A stretch of DNA of 64,000 bases, taken from contig WBMW01003835.1 of NCBI GenBank assembly GCA_013396635.1, positions 186,001 to 250,000 of the forward strand, in the 5' to 3' direction. This DNA is from Penelope pileata. Its lineage: Eukaryota > Chordata > Aves > Galliformes > Cracidae. Position 1 is the stretch's first letter, and every line of letters begins with the position of its first letter. The notes beneath the pieces are model-generated. The model saw only the letters and a list, made by a program, of their open reading frames with translations, made no database searches and had not been told where the DNA came from. A program made the translations under genes and the position numbers. Below, piece after piece: positions 28,495 to 42,415 of the stretch.

Positions 28495-31400
28495 TAAATG
28501 AGACCTGGCTGGAAGATACATAGAGGAATGAATGTATCCAAACCTATCTGTGATCTTTTTAGAGGCACCTTTTTCGTTTGTGAATATGGCCAGTTCTATT
28601 AGTCTACTTCAAGTCCCCAGAAAATCTTAGGAGGACAAATAACAGATGACTGATTTAAGGCATTCTAGGTTATCTGTACAGAAGGAAAGATTCCATGGTA
28701 TAGCCTCCGATTTCCTGGGGCTACCTTTTCCTCTACTTTTGGTTGAGGTGACAAGAATCATTCTGAGAACTGCACAAGCAAGAAAAAAATAAATTATCTC
28801 TCAGGCTCAATTAAATATGTTTATCTAATTTTTCATTCCAATCAAACCTCGTGGGTATTTCCTAATATGAGATTCCTACTCCTACCACCCAAGCTAACCA
28901 TGAGCATTACTGACTGATGTTACTTTATTCAGATTTGCCAAAATTCTCACTTTGATTAAATTTTCTCCATTTTTGTCCTGAAGAGGGTTCTATTAATACC
29001 TCCCCCCTTCTTTTTTTGGCAGTCTGTTCTACAATGCTAAATCCTTATTTCCTCAGCAGGGGTATAATATCTTCTCTTATTAAAAATTCTGAAACACAAG
29101 CTTACCCAGAGGTGTGTTTCATTTGACGTGAAGAGATTCAGTAAAAATGCTTCCCTGGGAGAGCTAGTGTTTCAGCCATCCTGCAAGGATTTGGCAAATG
29201 TTTCAGATGTTCTGCTGGACTCTCTGGGATTTTATTAACCCCTTTCAAAAATGGTAATTTCCACTATTTCCAAGTGCAGATGGATGGAAATTTCCATGTC
29301 TATTGTCTGGAGCTATGACACAGGCGGAGAGAAAGAGTGAAAGTCTTGGTTGATCACTAGCGAATTGAGTGAATAAGGATGATAAAAAACTGTTTCTAAA
29401 ACTGACTACAGCAGCATTTTCCAAACAGGGAGTGAATTTGGCTTCCAAAAATAGTGACCACCAAAGTGCTCCCATCATCAGTAATGCTGTAGTGTCTCAC
29501 CACGAAGAGGCAGGAGAGAGCTGGAAAGCCCTCTGTAAAAGGTGAAGGCAGTAAGAAAGGGACAAATGTTCAGTAGTGTGACAGCAGAGCCCCTAAAGAT
29601 CTCATGCTTGACAAGTACAAGGTCATGTGGTCAGAGGAACAAGCAGATCTCCCACACTTTGTTTGATAGAAGAGATCTTTGCACCATAGCCAGGGTATCC
29701 CTAAGGGCAGATATTAGTCACGGGCTAGAGAAGTCAGTCCCAAAGCTGAAGATATCTGTTGAGAGCCCCTGGACATGTTTAAAGAGTTTGGACTCTTGCC
29801 ATCTCTAAGTGAAGTCAATGCAAGTCTTTCAGTTGTCTTTAATGGAAATTGGAATGAATCTCTAGGCGTAATATTTTTCAGTCACTTCTTGTTTACAACA
29901 TTTAAGATCTCTGTGACAGTTGTCTTTCAGATGTATTTCATTAGGTATTTAGCTTTCTACTGAGAAATTTCCCAAGCTATGTTTCTTTCTAAATTTTTCT
30001 CTGTAAATCCCAACAAACAAAAATCTTGCTTTCCATCTCTGCTTGATTTTTCGTTCATCCATCTCTTTCTGTCAGAATCCTGGCTGGTAGACTGTCTTTG
30101 GATTGTTTAATCAAACTGATATCTAATAAAATGGATGTCTCATCAAATAAATTCTTCCAACCCAACCTTAAAGCCCCAAAATGTTCTAGATTCTCATCTG
30201 GAGTAAATCAACTTTTGCTGACATCAGCGAAGTCTTGCTGGCTTACAACACTTGAGAATCTAATCTTCTAATAGCATACAGTTTTGATCAAAGCAGAAAG
30301 TGTCTTACTATGATTACCTACATTTTGTACAAAATGATCACTCTTTTGGCAAGCAGAAAATCCATCAGAATGTGTGTTCAAACTCTTCCCCAAAGGCATA
30401 AAAAACATCGCTGCTTTTCATCTCGGCTTCCAGAATAGAACACATTCCTGTCATCTATCAAGAAGACAAGTGGTACCATGTATGCTAGTACAATGTACGT
30501 GCTTTTTTCCATACCATTGCACGTATCATAACTGCTTATGCATGGTTTCCTTAAATTATTTTATTACTGCGTATACGGGTACACCTTGAAGACGACAGTT
30601 GCTCAAAAAGTATTGTAGTTACAGCTCAATTCAATGTCATATGATAGATCTCTTGGGAATACACTTTTATGTGATCTTTGTGACTTGGTACTGAGCTGTA
30701 ACTCAATAAGCAATACCTACACTGGTTTCAACCAGTGGAGTTACAGCCAACCATAGCAGGACATAATCAACTAGCTACACATGCTAATGACATCAACTGG
30801 GATCTAATGTTTTCAACTTCAGTTGTTTGAAAAACAAGAACTGCTTCTCTAAACTACATGATATACATACTAAAAAACCAAACCATAGCCGATTTTGCCT
30901 GGAGATATCAGTTCTTTCAGTTAATAGAACTGTACCTCCACTCTGTGGTGAAATTCAGTCTTCTAATTAAATGTGCCTTTTACTGCATCCACTAAACAAC
31001 GAGAAATAATGGAATTTAACCTATAGATTAAAATTCCCTAAATCCATCTCAGAAATCTGCCCCTCATTGCATATTACTGAAGGCTGAAGAGAAGTAGCCA
31101 TCCAGATGAGCTGAAAAATAAACATCATTATACCTTCTTACTTTGAGGGTAAGAATCTGCTTCGAAGAACTAGTTGTGCTTCCTTTTAGTTGGAGTAACA
31201 AATTCAGATAAAAATGATATTTATGCAGATGCTTTCTGTTATAACTTCTTTTCCTTCAGCAAGCACCAAGGTACTCCAAATCCCTATATTGATGTATTAT
31301 TAGTAGACTCAAACTCGGATAATCTCAGCTCTTTTCCAGACAATTAAGCTTGGATATTTTTATCCTACAACTTGCTCCAGCTGCTTGCTGATCTTTTTTT

Positions 31401-32173
31401 TGTACAGTTACCTCTTCAGCTGTGTTAATAAAGACTGTCCGTCTAGCTGAAGACTAACCATGCAGTTTGTCATGCTGTTTGTGCCACAAAAGGGACAGGG
31501 AAAAGGCATGAGGACCTTTGAAAGCAAAGATAGGATAACAGCATCACACCCTGATCACTCTGTTTTTTGACCTGCAAGGAACAACCCACATTGACCATGC
31601 TGAAATCTGTTTTAAATCCGTTTAGGTTGTTTTGAGAGAGAGGCCAAGGGGCTACGCCTGCTGCTTCAGGAGATGGAAGAAATGACAAGAACTGCCAGGG
31701 TACAAACTCTCCTAGCATGCTTGATTGGCAGATCTGTTTTCTGCATTTAACACTGCAAAAACATTGCAGCAAGCCTGGGAGTTGTTCTTACATAGAAAAA
31801 TAATTATGAACAGCACACTATTTGTGTAGATTTTAAAAGGAATAACGGGGACTCACTGGATTATCTTTACAGAAATGTTCAGTAATTAAATATTAAAATA
31901 GAGATCAGAACAAAATTAAAAATCTAAACACAATGAGAAAGGCCGATTTGAGTTGGTCAAGCAATGTTCTAAGTCCATGGCAACTTCATTAGCTTGTTTT
32001 GACTGGAGAAAAACAGTAGGAAAACATTCCACTTCTTTTAAAAACATACTGTAGTTCTACTTCGAAAAAATGTGTCATTGCCAAATTAACTTGAATTTGG
32101 CAAAGAAAGGCAAAGTTACCAAAAATGAAATAAAATGTTTCTCTTGGATCAAAGTAAGATTTTTTTCATCTGT

Positions 32174-32220
32174 CTTTTCTCTCTCTCTCCCTCTCTTTCT
32201 TTTTTTTTTTTTTTTTTTTT
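32174..32220. repeat. (CT)n tract followed by T21
   Basis: CTTTTCTCTCTCTCTCCCTC is followed by TCTTTC and 21 T (32200-32220). It is a 47-base pure polypyrimidine strand, a composition able to form triplex DNA. Confidence 0.9.
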
Positions 32221-35068
32221 GTTCAGAAAATGAAATAGCATTAACCGCACAACTCCACTCAAGCCTTATTCCAGTTAGGATATTTTGCAAATCTCCATTC
32301 TGCATAGTGTGAGGGTGAAACAGCGAGCATTCTGAGCTTTTGCAGCCTGGATGGCTGCATAACACCCCATGAGAAAAAATCTTGTGCATCTCATCAAGAA
32401 CAGAGGCCGCCCTCAACAGGATGTTCCAAACATCTCTTGTCCTGTCTAATTCTGATCAAAAGACATAGGAGAAATAAAATACTCTTGTTCCTCCCATCAA
32501 TACCTACACCAAAATATTCCCATTGGAATAAAGTTTTGTAAAGTGAGGAAAAGAGTCACTGAATCTGTAGAGAGGCCGAGGAAGAGAGTTTGATGAGAAA
32601 GCACATAACTGCAGAAGTTAAAGCTGAGCCTGTAAAGAAAGGATATGCTCGCAATCACAGAAGTAACCGAGGCAAATCTAAAGCTGAAAAATATTCCCAT
32701 CCCTGAACATTTTGGTATTATGGTATAGCACTGCTCAGACTGATCTCACAAGGAGCTCTAACCCACAAGTAAGTACAGCGTATTTTCTTACCCACTCACT
32801 TTCTTGTACTCCTTATTAGTCACAAATAAAAATTGTGCTTTCCTTCTAAAACTTGAGTTGAGCAAAAGAGCACATAAAAAGGAGTATTAACAACTAGAAA
32901 TACCTTGTAATGTGAATTTACAAAGTTGCTGCACCAAACAGACTTGCAAATGAATGAAAGCAGTGATTACCCCAGGGTTGCATTAAATAAGAGGCCAAGT
33001 AAAGAGCAGCAGGCTGAGGTAATGGGATGTCTTAACTAGTGGTGAGGATTAACAGTCCCAAGACGCATGAAGCTACAGTCTCCATCTGTGATCATTTTGC
33101 TTCTCACATCTTCAGAAGTCTGACCACCCTTGAGCAATCTTAGGACTGCACTGGTGTTAACTTGCAGTCTTCTGGGCACATCACTGGACTGTTAAAGTCA
33201 GAACACATGATTATACAGCATGATGAAAGACAGTTTACTTAGGTCTTGTTTCCTTAGCCAGAGTATGATTTTCTTTAATAAATAGTCAAACTGTAAATAA
33301 GAATTCTTATAAAATGCTCTAGTATCTTCACAACCTAATTATCTGCACTTTAAACATGCAGAGGCTGTGCCAATGGGAACTGTCCGAAGTCAAAGGAGAC
33401 ACTGGCTGAAGCCAATTTCCTCTCTCAAATCCATATTCTGCCCACTGGACCATTAAATCAAGTCTTGGGCTTTTCAGTGCTAGAGCCCGTTAGTTTTGTG
33501 CTTAACACCCCTGGCAAATGGGAAAATTACATTAAAACATAAACCAGCAAATGGCTGCCTAAAGAGAACTTCTGCAAGTAGAAAGTGGTTTTGATCGGAT
33601 TATTAGCACTTGTGCAGTGTAACATACACATTATATGAAAGTATATTCAAAACAGAGTATTTCCACATGTACATGTCTAAGAAAACAAGTTGTGGTTGGT
33701 TATAGCTGACAAAAACACATTAATAAATGAATAAAGACCTTCCTTTTAGCAGTAATTCAGCCTCCCTGCTGTGAAGATAGAAGGTGCTCCAAACCTCAGT
33801 TCTATCATTCTCACTCTTGCCAGACATAACATACCACGGAGAACACTGCAATTGTGTTACACCAAAGAAAGCAATCTCCTGCTAGACTAAATGAACGAGA
33901 ACAAAAATCCCACTGCAGCCCATAATTGTTCAGCCGTAACAGAAATGGTAAATTTTTGACTTCAGGTTCACAAGATCACACGACCTAGCACATCACTGGG
34001 ACAGTTGTTAATGTTTCAAGTTTACTTGTGGATTTGCCACAGTAAAACCAAGTCCAAGGCCTGTCGCATCTGCACGTGACAGGGCTGCAGTGGCACTGCA
34101 GGAAGGGCAAGGCCAGCAGAGCCTGGTGGCAGCCATGTGGGCAGTGAGCACCCCATGCCCGCTGCTCACTGTGGCCTGCAAGAGCCAGCTGTGGAAGAGC
34201 ACACCACCCCAGAGCCCACAGGGCAGCTGATCTTCTGTCTCTGGAAGGAAGTCACCAAAACACATTTCCTTTTCTGCAGGATAGGTATTCCTTTCCGATT
34301 AGGCTTTAAAGATCAACAGGAAAACCCTGCCCCAATGAAGTCAACAAGAGCTTTCCATAAGGCTGGAAGATGAAGATGCAGGGCTCTGTCCTACAGTGAC
34401 ACTTTCCAAATCGAATTGGAAGTTCCCAGATTAGTGGGGAAAGAAAAAAGAAACGAGGAAGAGGACGGGACTCAAGGCAAGTGCATGACATTGATTTCCA
34501 AGCATTGGCTGCGATAACATTAGCTAATACTTCTCTGCCCACTCATCCGTTTTAAAGTTGGTTCTGCAAGGTACTAAACAAACTGGCCCCAGGCCAGAAG
34601 GACACTTAAACATGTGTTCGACTTTAAGGATACAAGCAAATCCTCCTGAATACTTAATGTTACACTTTCCTGAACTGGAGCCAAACTGCTCCATCCCTTG
34701 CCAACTCTTAAGACCAGCATCAAACAAGTCTCTCCTGGTAACATTAAATAGAGTCTTTCATACAAATATGCAAATAGTTCCACTAACTATATATATATTA
34801 TCTCATTCTTCTGCATATACATGTATGGGTTAGTTCAGGATATTCTGTTTCAAGCTCCTTCTATTTTATGCCTACGCTTTATGACTTTGACCCAAGCACT
34901 TCATTGCTCAGAGAAGACAGGGATTAAAAATGCACAGCATTGAGAATTCATTACCCCTCGTAATAGTATTAACCCCGTAGCAATAGTGTATTGGCTTTAA
35001 CATTATCCACGTTGTGTTCTCTGGCTGGCATTTTCTCTGATATGTTTTGGTTTTCAGCTTTCAATCAG

Positions 35069-35112
35069 TTCTCTCATCCAACTGGAATAGCTTCTCTCAT
35101 CCAACTGGAATA
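35069..35112. repeat. Two-copy tandem duplication, 23-bp period
   Basis: TTCTCTCATCCAACTGGAAT followed by A occurs at 35069-35089 and again at 35092-35112, separated by GC. The copies are identical, so the duplication is recent. No function is suggested. Confidence 0.9.
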
Positions 35113-37417
35113 CATGCCAAAATGACTTAGAAAACACTGTTCAGGTTCCATATAATAAAGTAAACCACAGGAATGGTCTATTAGCATTAAAATTACAGAA
35201 TCATTGAAACACATTAAAGATAAACATGCCATCAATGTGAGTCGAGCGAGCATACCACTCCAACATCTCTTTTTGATAGCCCAGGTTTTTACATTATATA
35301 TAAACCTTTGACCGTGTTCGCCTTGCAACATGCCATACTATATTATTTATTCAGTACAGTTCCCTTTTCTCTATTCACTTCTGTTTTATCCCTAAGGATG
35401 CACAGTACATTCCAGTGAGACAAAGCAATTCAAACTTGTATCCCCAGGCTAAAAGGAGGACCAATAGCTCTTTGTCTACTTCAATCTACCAAAACAGAAG
35501 AGTATTCCATTAATACCCAAGTTGGCCCCACTGTGATTTCAACAATTAACCATCCATTCCTGTATTTTATAGGATTTCAGTCTCTAACTAAAGCAACTTT
35601 TCTAAACACGTTTATTTCTTTGAGATCAAAGCCAAAATTCCATCTTTTTATAGGTTTCAAAGGGTTTCCAAAAGCAATTGACAAAGATCCAGTTGCTGAA
35701 ATTCTCCAGAGCCTTTTAAAAATTATGTTGCCATATTCCTGTACTCTTGATTGCCATTCAAGTATCACAGCCAATACCACTAAAACTCAGAAGTTCAAGT
35801 GCCCAACAGCTGATGACCACATTCACTACCTCTGTATATTCAAACTGCTGAAGGGCCGACAGATCTACAATAGGCTTGGGGATCTATCTCAAGAGTATTT
35901 CTGTCCATAATATCAATATCTGTCTGCCCTAACATCCATCTTTCAACTGTATCTCAGACATCTAACAATATATCAGGTGAGCTGGGTGAAGAAACTGTGA
36001 AAATGTTGATGCACCAGCATGGAAGTTAAGAGCAAGAATCATGTCAGTTCACAGGTTCCGGAAGAGAAAGGATGCTACAGCTTTATAAAACTGTGGTTTT
36101 CAAAAACTTCCAGAGAAATAAGCTGGGTAACATCTTGTACAGATCATATGAATAATGAGCAAAATCTACTGACATCACTAGAATAGATGGAAAGGTTGTT
36201 ACTGGAGTTTTGAACCATACCCATGATGAAAGAGGAAACCATGCATGAAAGGGACGTATGTTTTGGAGAATTTTATTATTATTATTTGGCTATCACCAGA
36301 GGTATTCCCAGCTTTTTTGTATTTTCTTTCATTCCTTGGACCAGGACATTTATATGCTGCTGGCAGTCTGAGAAGAATTTCCCCTAGTTACATCAGATTT
36401 AGCATAGCTAACAGGATATATCACTTTTCCACATAAGGAACAGCTGCAGTTGCTGCAGGGAGGTTGCAAATATGTGGTATTTGGCCACACATTTTGTAAT
36501 ATCTTGTATATTCTATATGTCTTAAGTCTGGAGCAGTGACCAACATACAAAGGTCAGCCTTACCCAGAAGAAAAGTGATGCTGATGACAGAAGCCTCTAC
36601 AAGGCTTACCTGAATTTGTCTCTGTCTGCCTATATTGACTCAGACTTCTTTGCCAGGACACATTCTAGCCTGTGTTTCATCTGCTGCTAAGGCTGCACTG
36701 CCACGGCTTTTTAGAGTTCTGTTACATAACGGGCATCTTTTAAGATACTGCTTGTCCCCCTTGAAGAAATTATCTGCTTGCCATAAATCTTTTTGAGCCA
36801 GAGACATTATACTGTACAGTTCTGCCAAGCAGGATACATGAAAGGGGATTTCCTTTCTCCTTTATGCAGTGGATTCTCTTTCAAACAAAATGGGATCATT
36901 CCAGAAAGAAGTCACAACACATCTTTCTCCTCTTCTAAAATGTATTAATAATTCAATTTAAATTTTTACAGATAAGAATTCAGAACAGCTGTATGTTGAA
37001 GCCCTTTTCTGCACACATCATTAGCCTAAGTTTCATCAGTTCAAAGGATTTGCTCCATGCTTTATTTGCCATTTGAGGAGTCTGATGTGAGTCAGACAAC
37101 CTAAGTTTTCTCCTTTCTTTGTTGGAAAATGTTTATGGACAGACAACCGTGTCTTCTCGTGGCATATACAGCTTGCCAGTAAACATCATATTGAGTATCG
37201 GCATAAGGTTTTTTTCATTTTTTTTTTTTTCAACATAGAGATGTTTTAAGACTCATTGAGATGAACAATTGCTGTCATCCATAACCTTACAGTTCCAGCA
37301 TACACAATTTTCCACATAGCTTTTAAATGAAACCAAACCCTGTCCGCTATTTTCAGTGACACCATAAGTACATGGGGTTGTTTGCCATTTAATCTACTTT
37401 CCAGACAGCCTTCCACA

Positions 37418-37583
37418 GTAGCATTAGAGTTGGAAGGAAACCTCTCTGCAGTTCTTTATTCCACACTCCTGAAGAGAAGCATGTTCACCAATGTTAAATC
37501 CAGACCAAACATTACAGATGAGTATCTCCAATGACAGTGATGTCACCATCTTACTTGGCAGACTGTCTCCTTGTCCAGTGTTG
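37418..37583 (-). mobile_element. Degraded CR1 LINE fragment, minus orientation
   Basis: The plus strand has GAGTTGGAAGGAAACCTCTC, then GAGTATCTCCAATGACAGTG followed by CACCATCTTACTTGGCAGAC and CTCCTTGTCCAGTG. These match the complement order of CR1 ('ttggaagggacctc ... gaatatctccaaggatggagactccaccacc ... gggcaacctgttccagtg'). Divergence is high, so it is an old insertion. Confidence 0.75.
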
Positions 37584-38496
37584 TGGGACTTGTTTTTTGA
37601 AAGTTATGCAACCACAGTAACATACATGCACCAATACACATGGACAAGCCATTTCTATCCTGGTGCAGCCAGGGCACTGCTTTGACTACATTATTCAAAT
37701 GTAAGAATAATTGTAGGTTCTTTCATAAATTCAAGCTCCTGGGAAACAGCACTTTCAATAATCTGTAAGCTAGTTAGCTTTATTTTTAATGGTGGATACT
37801 ATACGTAGATATGAAGCCACATGAATATTATATTAAATTATGCACATCTATGAATAATACACACTTCCTATATTAGTGATGTTTTGAAAAGACACTGGGC
37901 AGTTCAGACGGGTTGAGCTGACATCCAGGTTGCTCAGTCCTAAAAGCTGAATCCAAAAGAGTGAGAAAACGCTGCTTGAAAAGCACAGCTAAACTCTGTC
38001 TACACCAAGCCAGGTGTTGCCCAGTTGACATTTATGCGTCTACACGCTTTTTTTGGGTATCTATGATTTCAGAAAGCAAACCAAGACTACCCTTCCAGAA
38101 AGTGAATCCTTCAAAAATTCAAAGCACCTACAGAGAGTAATTTTAAATGCTGGCCAGCCGAGCTGCACCATCCCTATCGTTCCCCAAACCTGGTGAAGCT
38201 CTGAGCTTATGCAGAGAAGCAAGCAGTAGCTGACTGCATAACAAGGCATCTAAAAAAAAGAGGAAAAAGATGTGTGCATCAACTAACTTTCTGCACTTAG
38301 CTCTGTGCTTAGCAGACTCATTGCCATCTACCCCTTAAATAAGACAAGTTCCTCCAAGAGGCTGATCCAGCCCAGGAATCGTCCATGCGCTTCAGCTCTT
38401 CCTTTCTAAGAGCTCCTTTGTCCCTGATATTCTAAGAGCCCAGAGGGATCAGCTTGCTCACTTCATGCTTGAAGACAGATAATGCGTGTTTTTCTC

Positions 38497-38512
38497 ATCC
38501 TGACGTCAGGAT
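38497..38512. promoter_or_regulatory. Perfect 16-bp palindrome containing a cAMP response element
   Basis: ATCCTGACGTCAGGAT is its own reverse complement and has the full CRE TGACGTCA at its centre (38501-38508). CREB/ATF dimers bind this sequence. No promoter or exon is visible beside it, so a distal enhancer is the only role I could suggest. Occupancy is unknown. Confidence 0.35.
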
Positions 38513-41185
38513 TATATTGAGTCAACCTTTATGCTTTTTATAACATACATATATTACAGACATGTATTTCTTTCTTCTGGCTTCTTGTCAATAGGCACTT
38601 ATTTCCAATTGTCTTTATCTCAAATCTACTGGTTTCAATTTTGAAAAAAAATTATTATTTTTATTGCTCTTCTCTGCATTCTCTCCCAATTTGTCATCTT
38701 TGCTTTTGTAATATTCGTGGTTGCAAATGACTAGCATCACAATAATCCTTGTCTGCCATTTCTTTCCAACAAAAAAATAAAAGGTAGTTCTGAGATCTGA
38801 ATAGGTGAATGTACCGACGCATGCCTGCTTGCACAATGCTCAGCTTCAGGAAAGCCAAAGTCATCATGAGCACATCACCACAGCTATGTGGACCAACTGT
38901 TAGAAGATCAATTCCGTGTATGTCACAGCCTTTTGGGCAGCCTTCCAGTCTGAGAGCTTGAGAGGATCCATTTCAAAACAAACAACAAAGGGAAGATGTA
39001 GCTGCGAATTAAAGGCTTTGAAATAAAACCCATGCAGCAGCTAATGGGTCACAGGACTTGTGAGCTATTTTACCTCTAAACATTTGCCAGCAGTGGTACA
39101 TACATATATACTTGTACCTTGTGCACTGGGAGCCTGTAGACACAGCACAAGCCTTGCTGTTAGGCAAATACAACAGCTTCAAACAAGGTGAATCCAAACA
39201 TGGGATAAATAAAGAAACCCTACAATTACATTCCAGATACATCTGAGAAGCTATTGCTTGAGAACCCTTATATTCTTGCTTTAAAAAAAAATGAAGAGAA
39301 TTTGAAAGAAACAGTATGTTTTTATTGAAGCTATGATGTGTCTAGTATTCAGATGAGGTAATATTCAAACAGAAATACTATGGTGGATCAGCTGAACCAC
39401 ATCTTAAGGATGTATTGACATAAATCTGCATTATTTGGGCCTCAAGTCAGGTGTCTAACCCTGTTCCCAAATTTATGATAGCTGAACAACACAGAAGAAA
39501 AACAGAGCCTCATCAGTGCTTTTTCCCACCTTTGTGGGGTACCACACAGCCCAAATGTGCCTCTCCAGCAACCAGGGAGCAAGAGCAAAGGTGACAGCAA
39601 CAACTAGCAAATTAACCAGCTAGAAAATCAAGGTACATAGAGAATCTGTAGGGATGAGAGAAGCAGTTGGTGAATTATACGGCTGCAGATGAGAGTTTTG
39701 GGGAGGTATTTAGATTTTATTCTAGCCATTGCTTCCCCTCCCCCCCCTTCCTTCCAAAACTGGAAGCATCTGAATACAGAATAAAGCTTACAGTTTCTTC
39801 TTGACAGCCTGCAATGCCAAACTTAGCACCCCATGCACTTTTCTGGCTCTCACATATGCGATGTCTGCAGAGGAACCGACAAAGTGTCCATTTCTAACAG
39901 CTTGGACAGACCAGGGCCTTGCACCAGCCTTTGGGTGCTCTGTTTTCGCTGCACAGCTGTGCACTTCCTGGGCCAGCTTCTAAGAGTCGCTCTGTCACAT
40001 CAGTTTGGGGAACACAGGTCATGTAAGTACTGCTGATGACAGCAGGTGCACGTGTGGGGCCAGAGACACAAGTATGAACTGATCCTTCTCTCAGCTGGAA
40101 AATCTAGCTTTGACCACAGAGCTTTGCAGCACAGGGTAGCATAGAGCCGTGAGTAGGCCCTGACAGGACAAATAGCCCTGAAGAGTTCTCACAATGCAGA
40201 TCACTTGCTGCCTTTCTTCACCCCCACAAAACTTCTTAGTAGATCTGATACCTTACGTATTTGAGCAGTCCCACAACCACAGATGCCAAGGAAACAATAG
40301 CAAGTCTGTGATGGTGATGGGTCCCTTTGGATCCAGAACTTGATTCAGAATGTCTTCTTGAAGGCAGTCTGCACAGAGCTGGCTTTGTTGACACAGTCTT
40401 TGAACGGAGACCTTCAGGGAGCAACCAACAGCCTATTTGGAAGAGGTCCCACACCGACTGGGCTGAAGAAGTGCCAGTAGATGTATGAGTTTCTTCCGAA
40501 GTACCCTTAGTTCCTTCTGGACTACTTATGATTAAGTGTGTTGTGCAAAGATCTGGTCTAAGACAGCAACAATGTTCTGCTCCATCTAGGTTCAAACCAA
40601 TAGCCACGATGACTGTAAGCGCTTTAGAGTGATATCCATGCCTGTACAGAGTTTAACACAGAGATGCAGTCTTTGAATTGAGGACACATTTACCACCAGT
40701 AGGGGCTCATAAGATGAAGGTAGATGCCTTTGTGCGCATAGCCTGGGTAAATCTATGCCATGCAACACAGTGCTGCTCAGGCACACCAACCAGGGCCTAC
40801 AATGCTGCATCCCAAGAGCAGAAATCTCTGTAGCATGCTTCTCAGCATGGCTGATGTGCAATTAACCTGTGCAGACCTGGCCCAGAGGACTTGGCAATGC
40901 AATCCACAGTTCTGGTAACAGTTCACGAAATACTACTTGATTCCTGCAGTGTAATATACAAAGCCTCAAGGATGTCTGTCACCATGCAGATAGTACATAA
41001 TAAACAAGATTTTCAGAAGTATGATGGAACTCCATCCTCCTGTACTGTATAGGTCTCAGATATCAAAATATGAGGAGGGACCAAAATTAGGAGCACCAAT
41101 ATCTTATTCCTTTAAGAGTTTCTCTTACTCACAATCGACAGGCAAAAGTAGCAAGATTCACTAGCCTCAAATGTTACTTAGGTAT

Positions 41186-41340
41186 ATGCAAATGGCTAAG
41201 CCATGCATGGGGTCACATTAATTGGGACTCAAATTCAGACACCTCTGGGGACTCATTAACATTTAACTTGTGTCAGTACAAAGAGTGGCAGTGTTGCTTT
41301 TGTGGCATCAAATTAGGTCCATTAATCATCCCCTATTAAT
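41186..41340. promoter_or_regulatory. Octamer site plus a cluster of homeodomain cores
   Basis: The perfect POU octamer ATGCAAAT at 41186-41193 is followed by five TAAT/ATTA cores (41219, 41312, 41323, 41335, 41337) in about 150 bases. This arrangement is common in developmental enhancers. The call is motif based, so it is tentative. Confidence 0.25.
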
Positions 41341-42407
41341 ACACAATCCCTGGGTGCCATTAACACATTTCTATTGGCAGTTTATCCTCAGCAAAGTTTC
41401 ACTCCTTCTAATTGCTCAAGTTGTCTTTTTCAGAAACAGTTACTTCTGGATAGAAACAGTAGTACAAACACAAGAAAATAAAACAAAACATACACCAGCT
41501 TTAGCACAGAACTTGGAGTATGATCCAAAGGTCACTGGAGTTAGTGAAACAACTACAATCATCTTCCATGAGCTTTGGATCAGGCTTCTAGAGAACAAAT
41601 TTTTGCTAAGGTTTCAGCTTTTTTGAGAGTTCACTCTGCTATTTCATGTCCACTCTAATTTAACATAAATAGAGAGCAATTCTCCAGCTCTATCTTGCAT
41701 GAAACAGCTTGGTCTCATTGATTGCAATCGTTCTCACGAGCAAGTGCTCTTTTGTACACAGGCAACATACCAGTGTCTAAACAGCAGTCCAGGAGTAGGG
41801 AAGAAGTAAATTCTGGTGAGAGCCAATAAGACAACATCGGTGCCAGTATTTCATATTCCATTATCATCTACATCTCCCTTTCTTCTATCTCTTTCAAAAT
41901 TGCTTCGCTATGTTTGATTTCTTGCAGGTTCCTGCACGAACGAGGGGAAGAGCCACGACCTTGATTTTTCTTTATTATGTTTTGAAAAGTTTTATTCTAA
42001 GGTTCAATACTGCAAGATTTGCCTACTAAGATAGCAGTGGCAACACATGCCCACATAAGGACGAGAAGGAAGAATTCTCGTATGTTCCTCCAGCTCAGCA
42101 GCACAGCAGCCTCAAAAAAATTTACAGACAGAGAAGCAGTGTCACACTTAGCACAACTTTTGCTGTCTGCAAAGTAGCTGTTCATTTCAGGAGGATTAAA
42201 TCTGGTCTGCAGATTTTAAAATGCTGCAGTAGTTTAATTTACAAAAGATATGGCAGAAATCTGTCCAGCTTGAAAACAGGCAAACACGATAAGCGTGATT
42301 GCACCTCTACCAACACAAGAATTATTCCTCCCCACCCACTCCTCCAAAAAAGCATAATGATTCATAAAAGGTTTGGGCCTACTAATCAAGTCTTAATATC
42401 AGCAAGA

Positions 42408-42415
42408 TGACGTCA
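42408..42415. promoter_or_regulatory. Full cAMP response element TGACGTCA
   Basis: A perfect CRE octamer lies in GATGACGTCACTCACTAG, with TAAT-type homeodomain cores nearby (for example GGTAATGAATTCAT at about 42426). No gene start is visible nearby. It is a candidate distal regulatory site only. Confidence 0.3.

Larger units (their letters stand above)
20083..37417. other. Intergenic, nothing recognised beyond simple repeats
   Basis: About 17 kb without a recognisable exon or a clear CR1 copy. It contains the simple repeats at 20637, 22222, 28437 and 32174, a short (TA)n near 34789, and the tandem duplication at 35069. The longest frames (25288-25680 with 130 codons, 35533-35910 with 125 codons) have no domain, no signal and no neighbouring splice structure I could defend. 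A moderately GC-rich patch lies at 34060-34220. Confidence 0.7.

Noticed and set aside
29495..29810. Possible diverged CR1 or LTR segment
   Set aside because: A few words (GGACATGTTTAAAGAGTTTG) recall CR1 3' sequence, but the expected order and tail are missing.
35533..35910. 125-codon plus-strand open frame
   Set aside because: AT-rich chance frame. The sequence is not recognisable as a protein family.
40236..40861. Two neighbouring minus-strand frames of 123 and 89 codons
   Set aside because: They are in different frames, have no domain, and no splice pair joins them convincingly.
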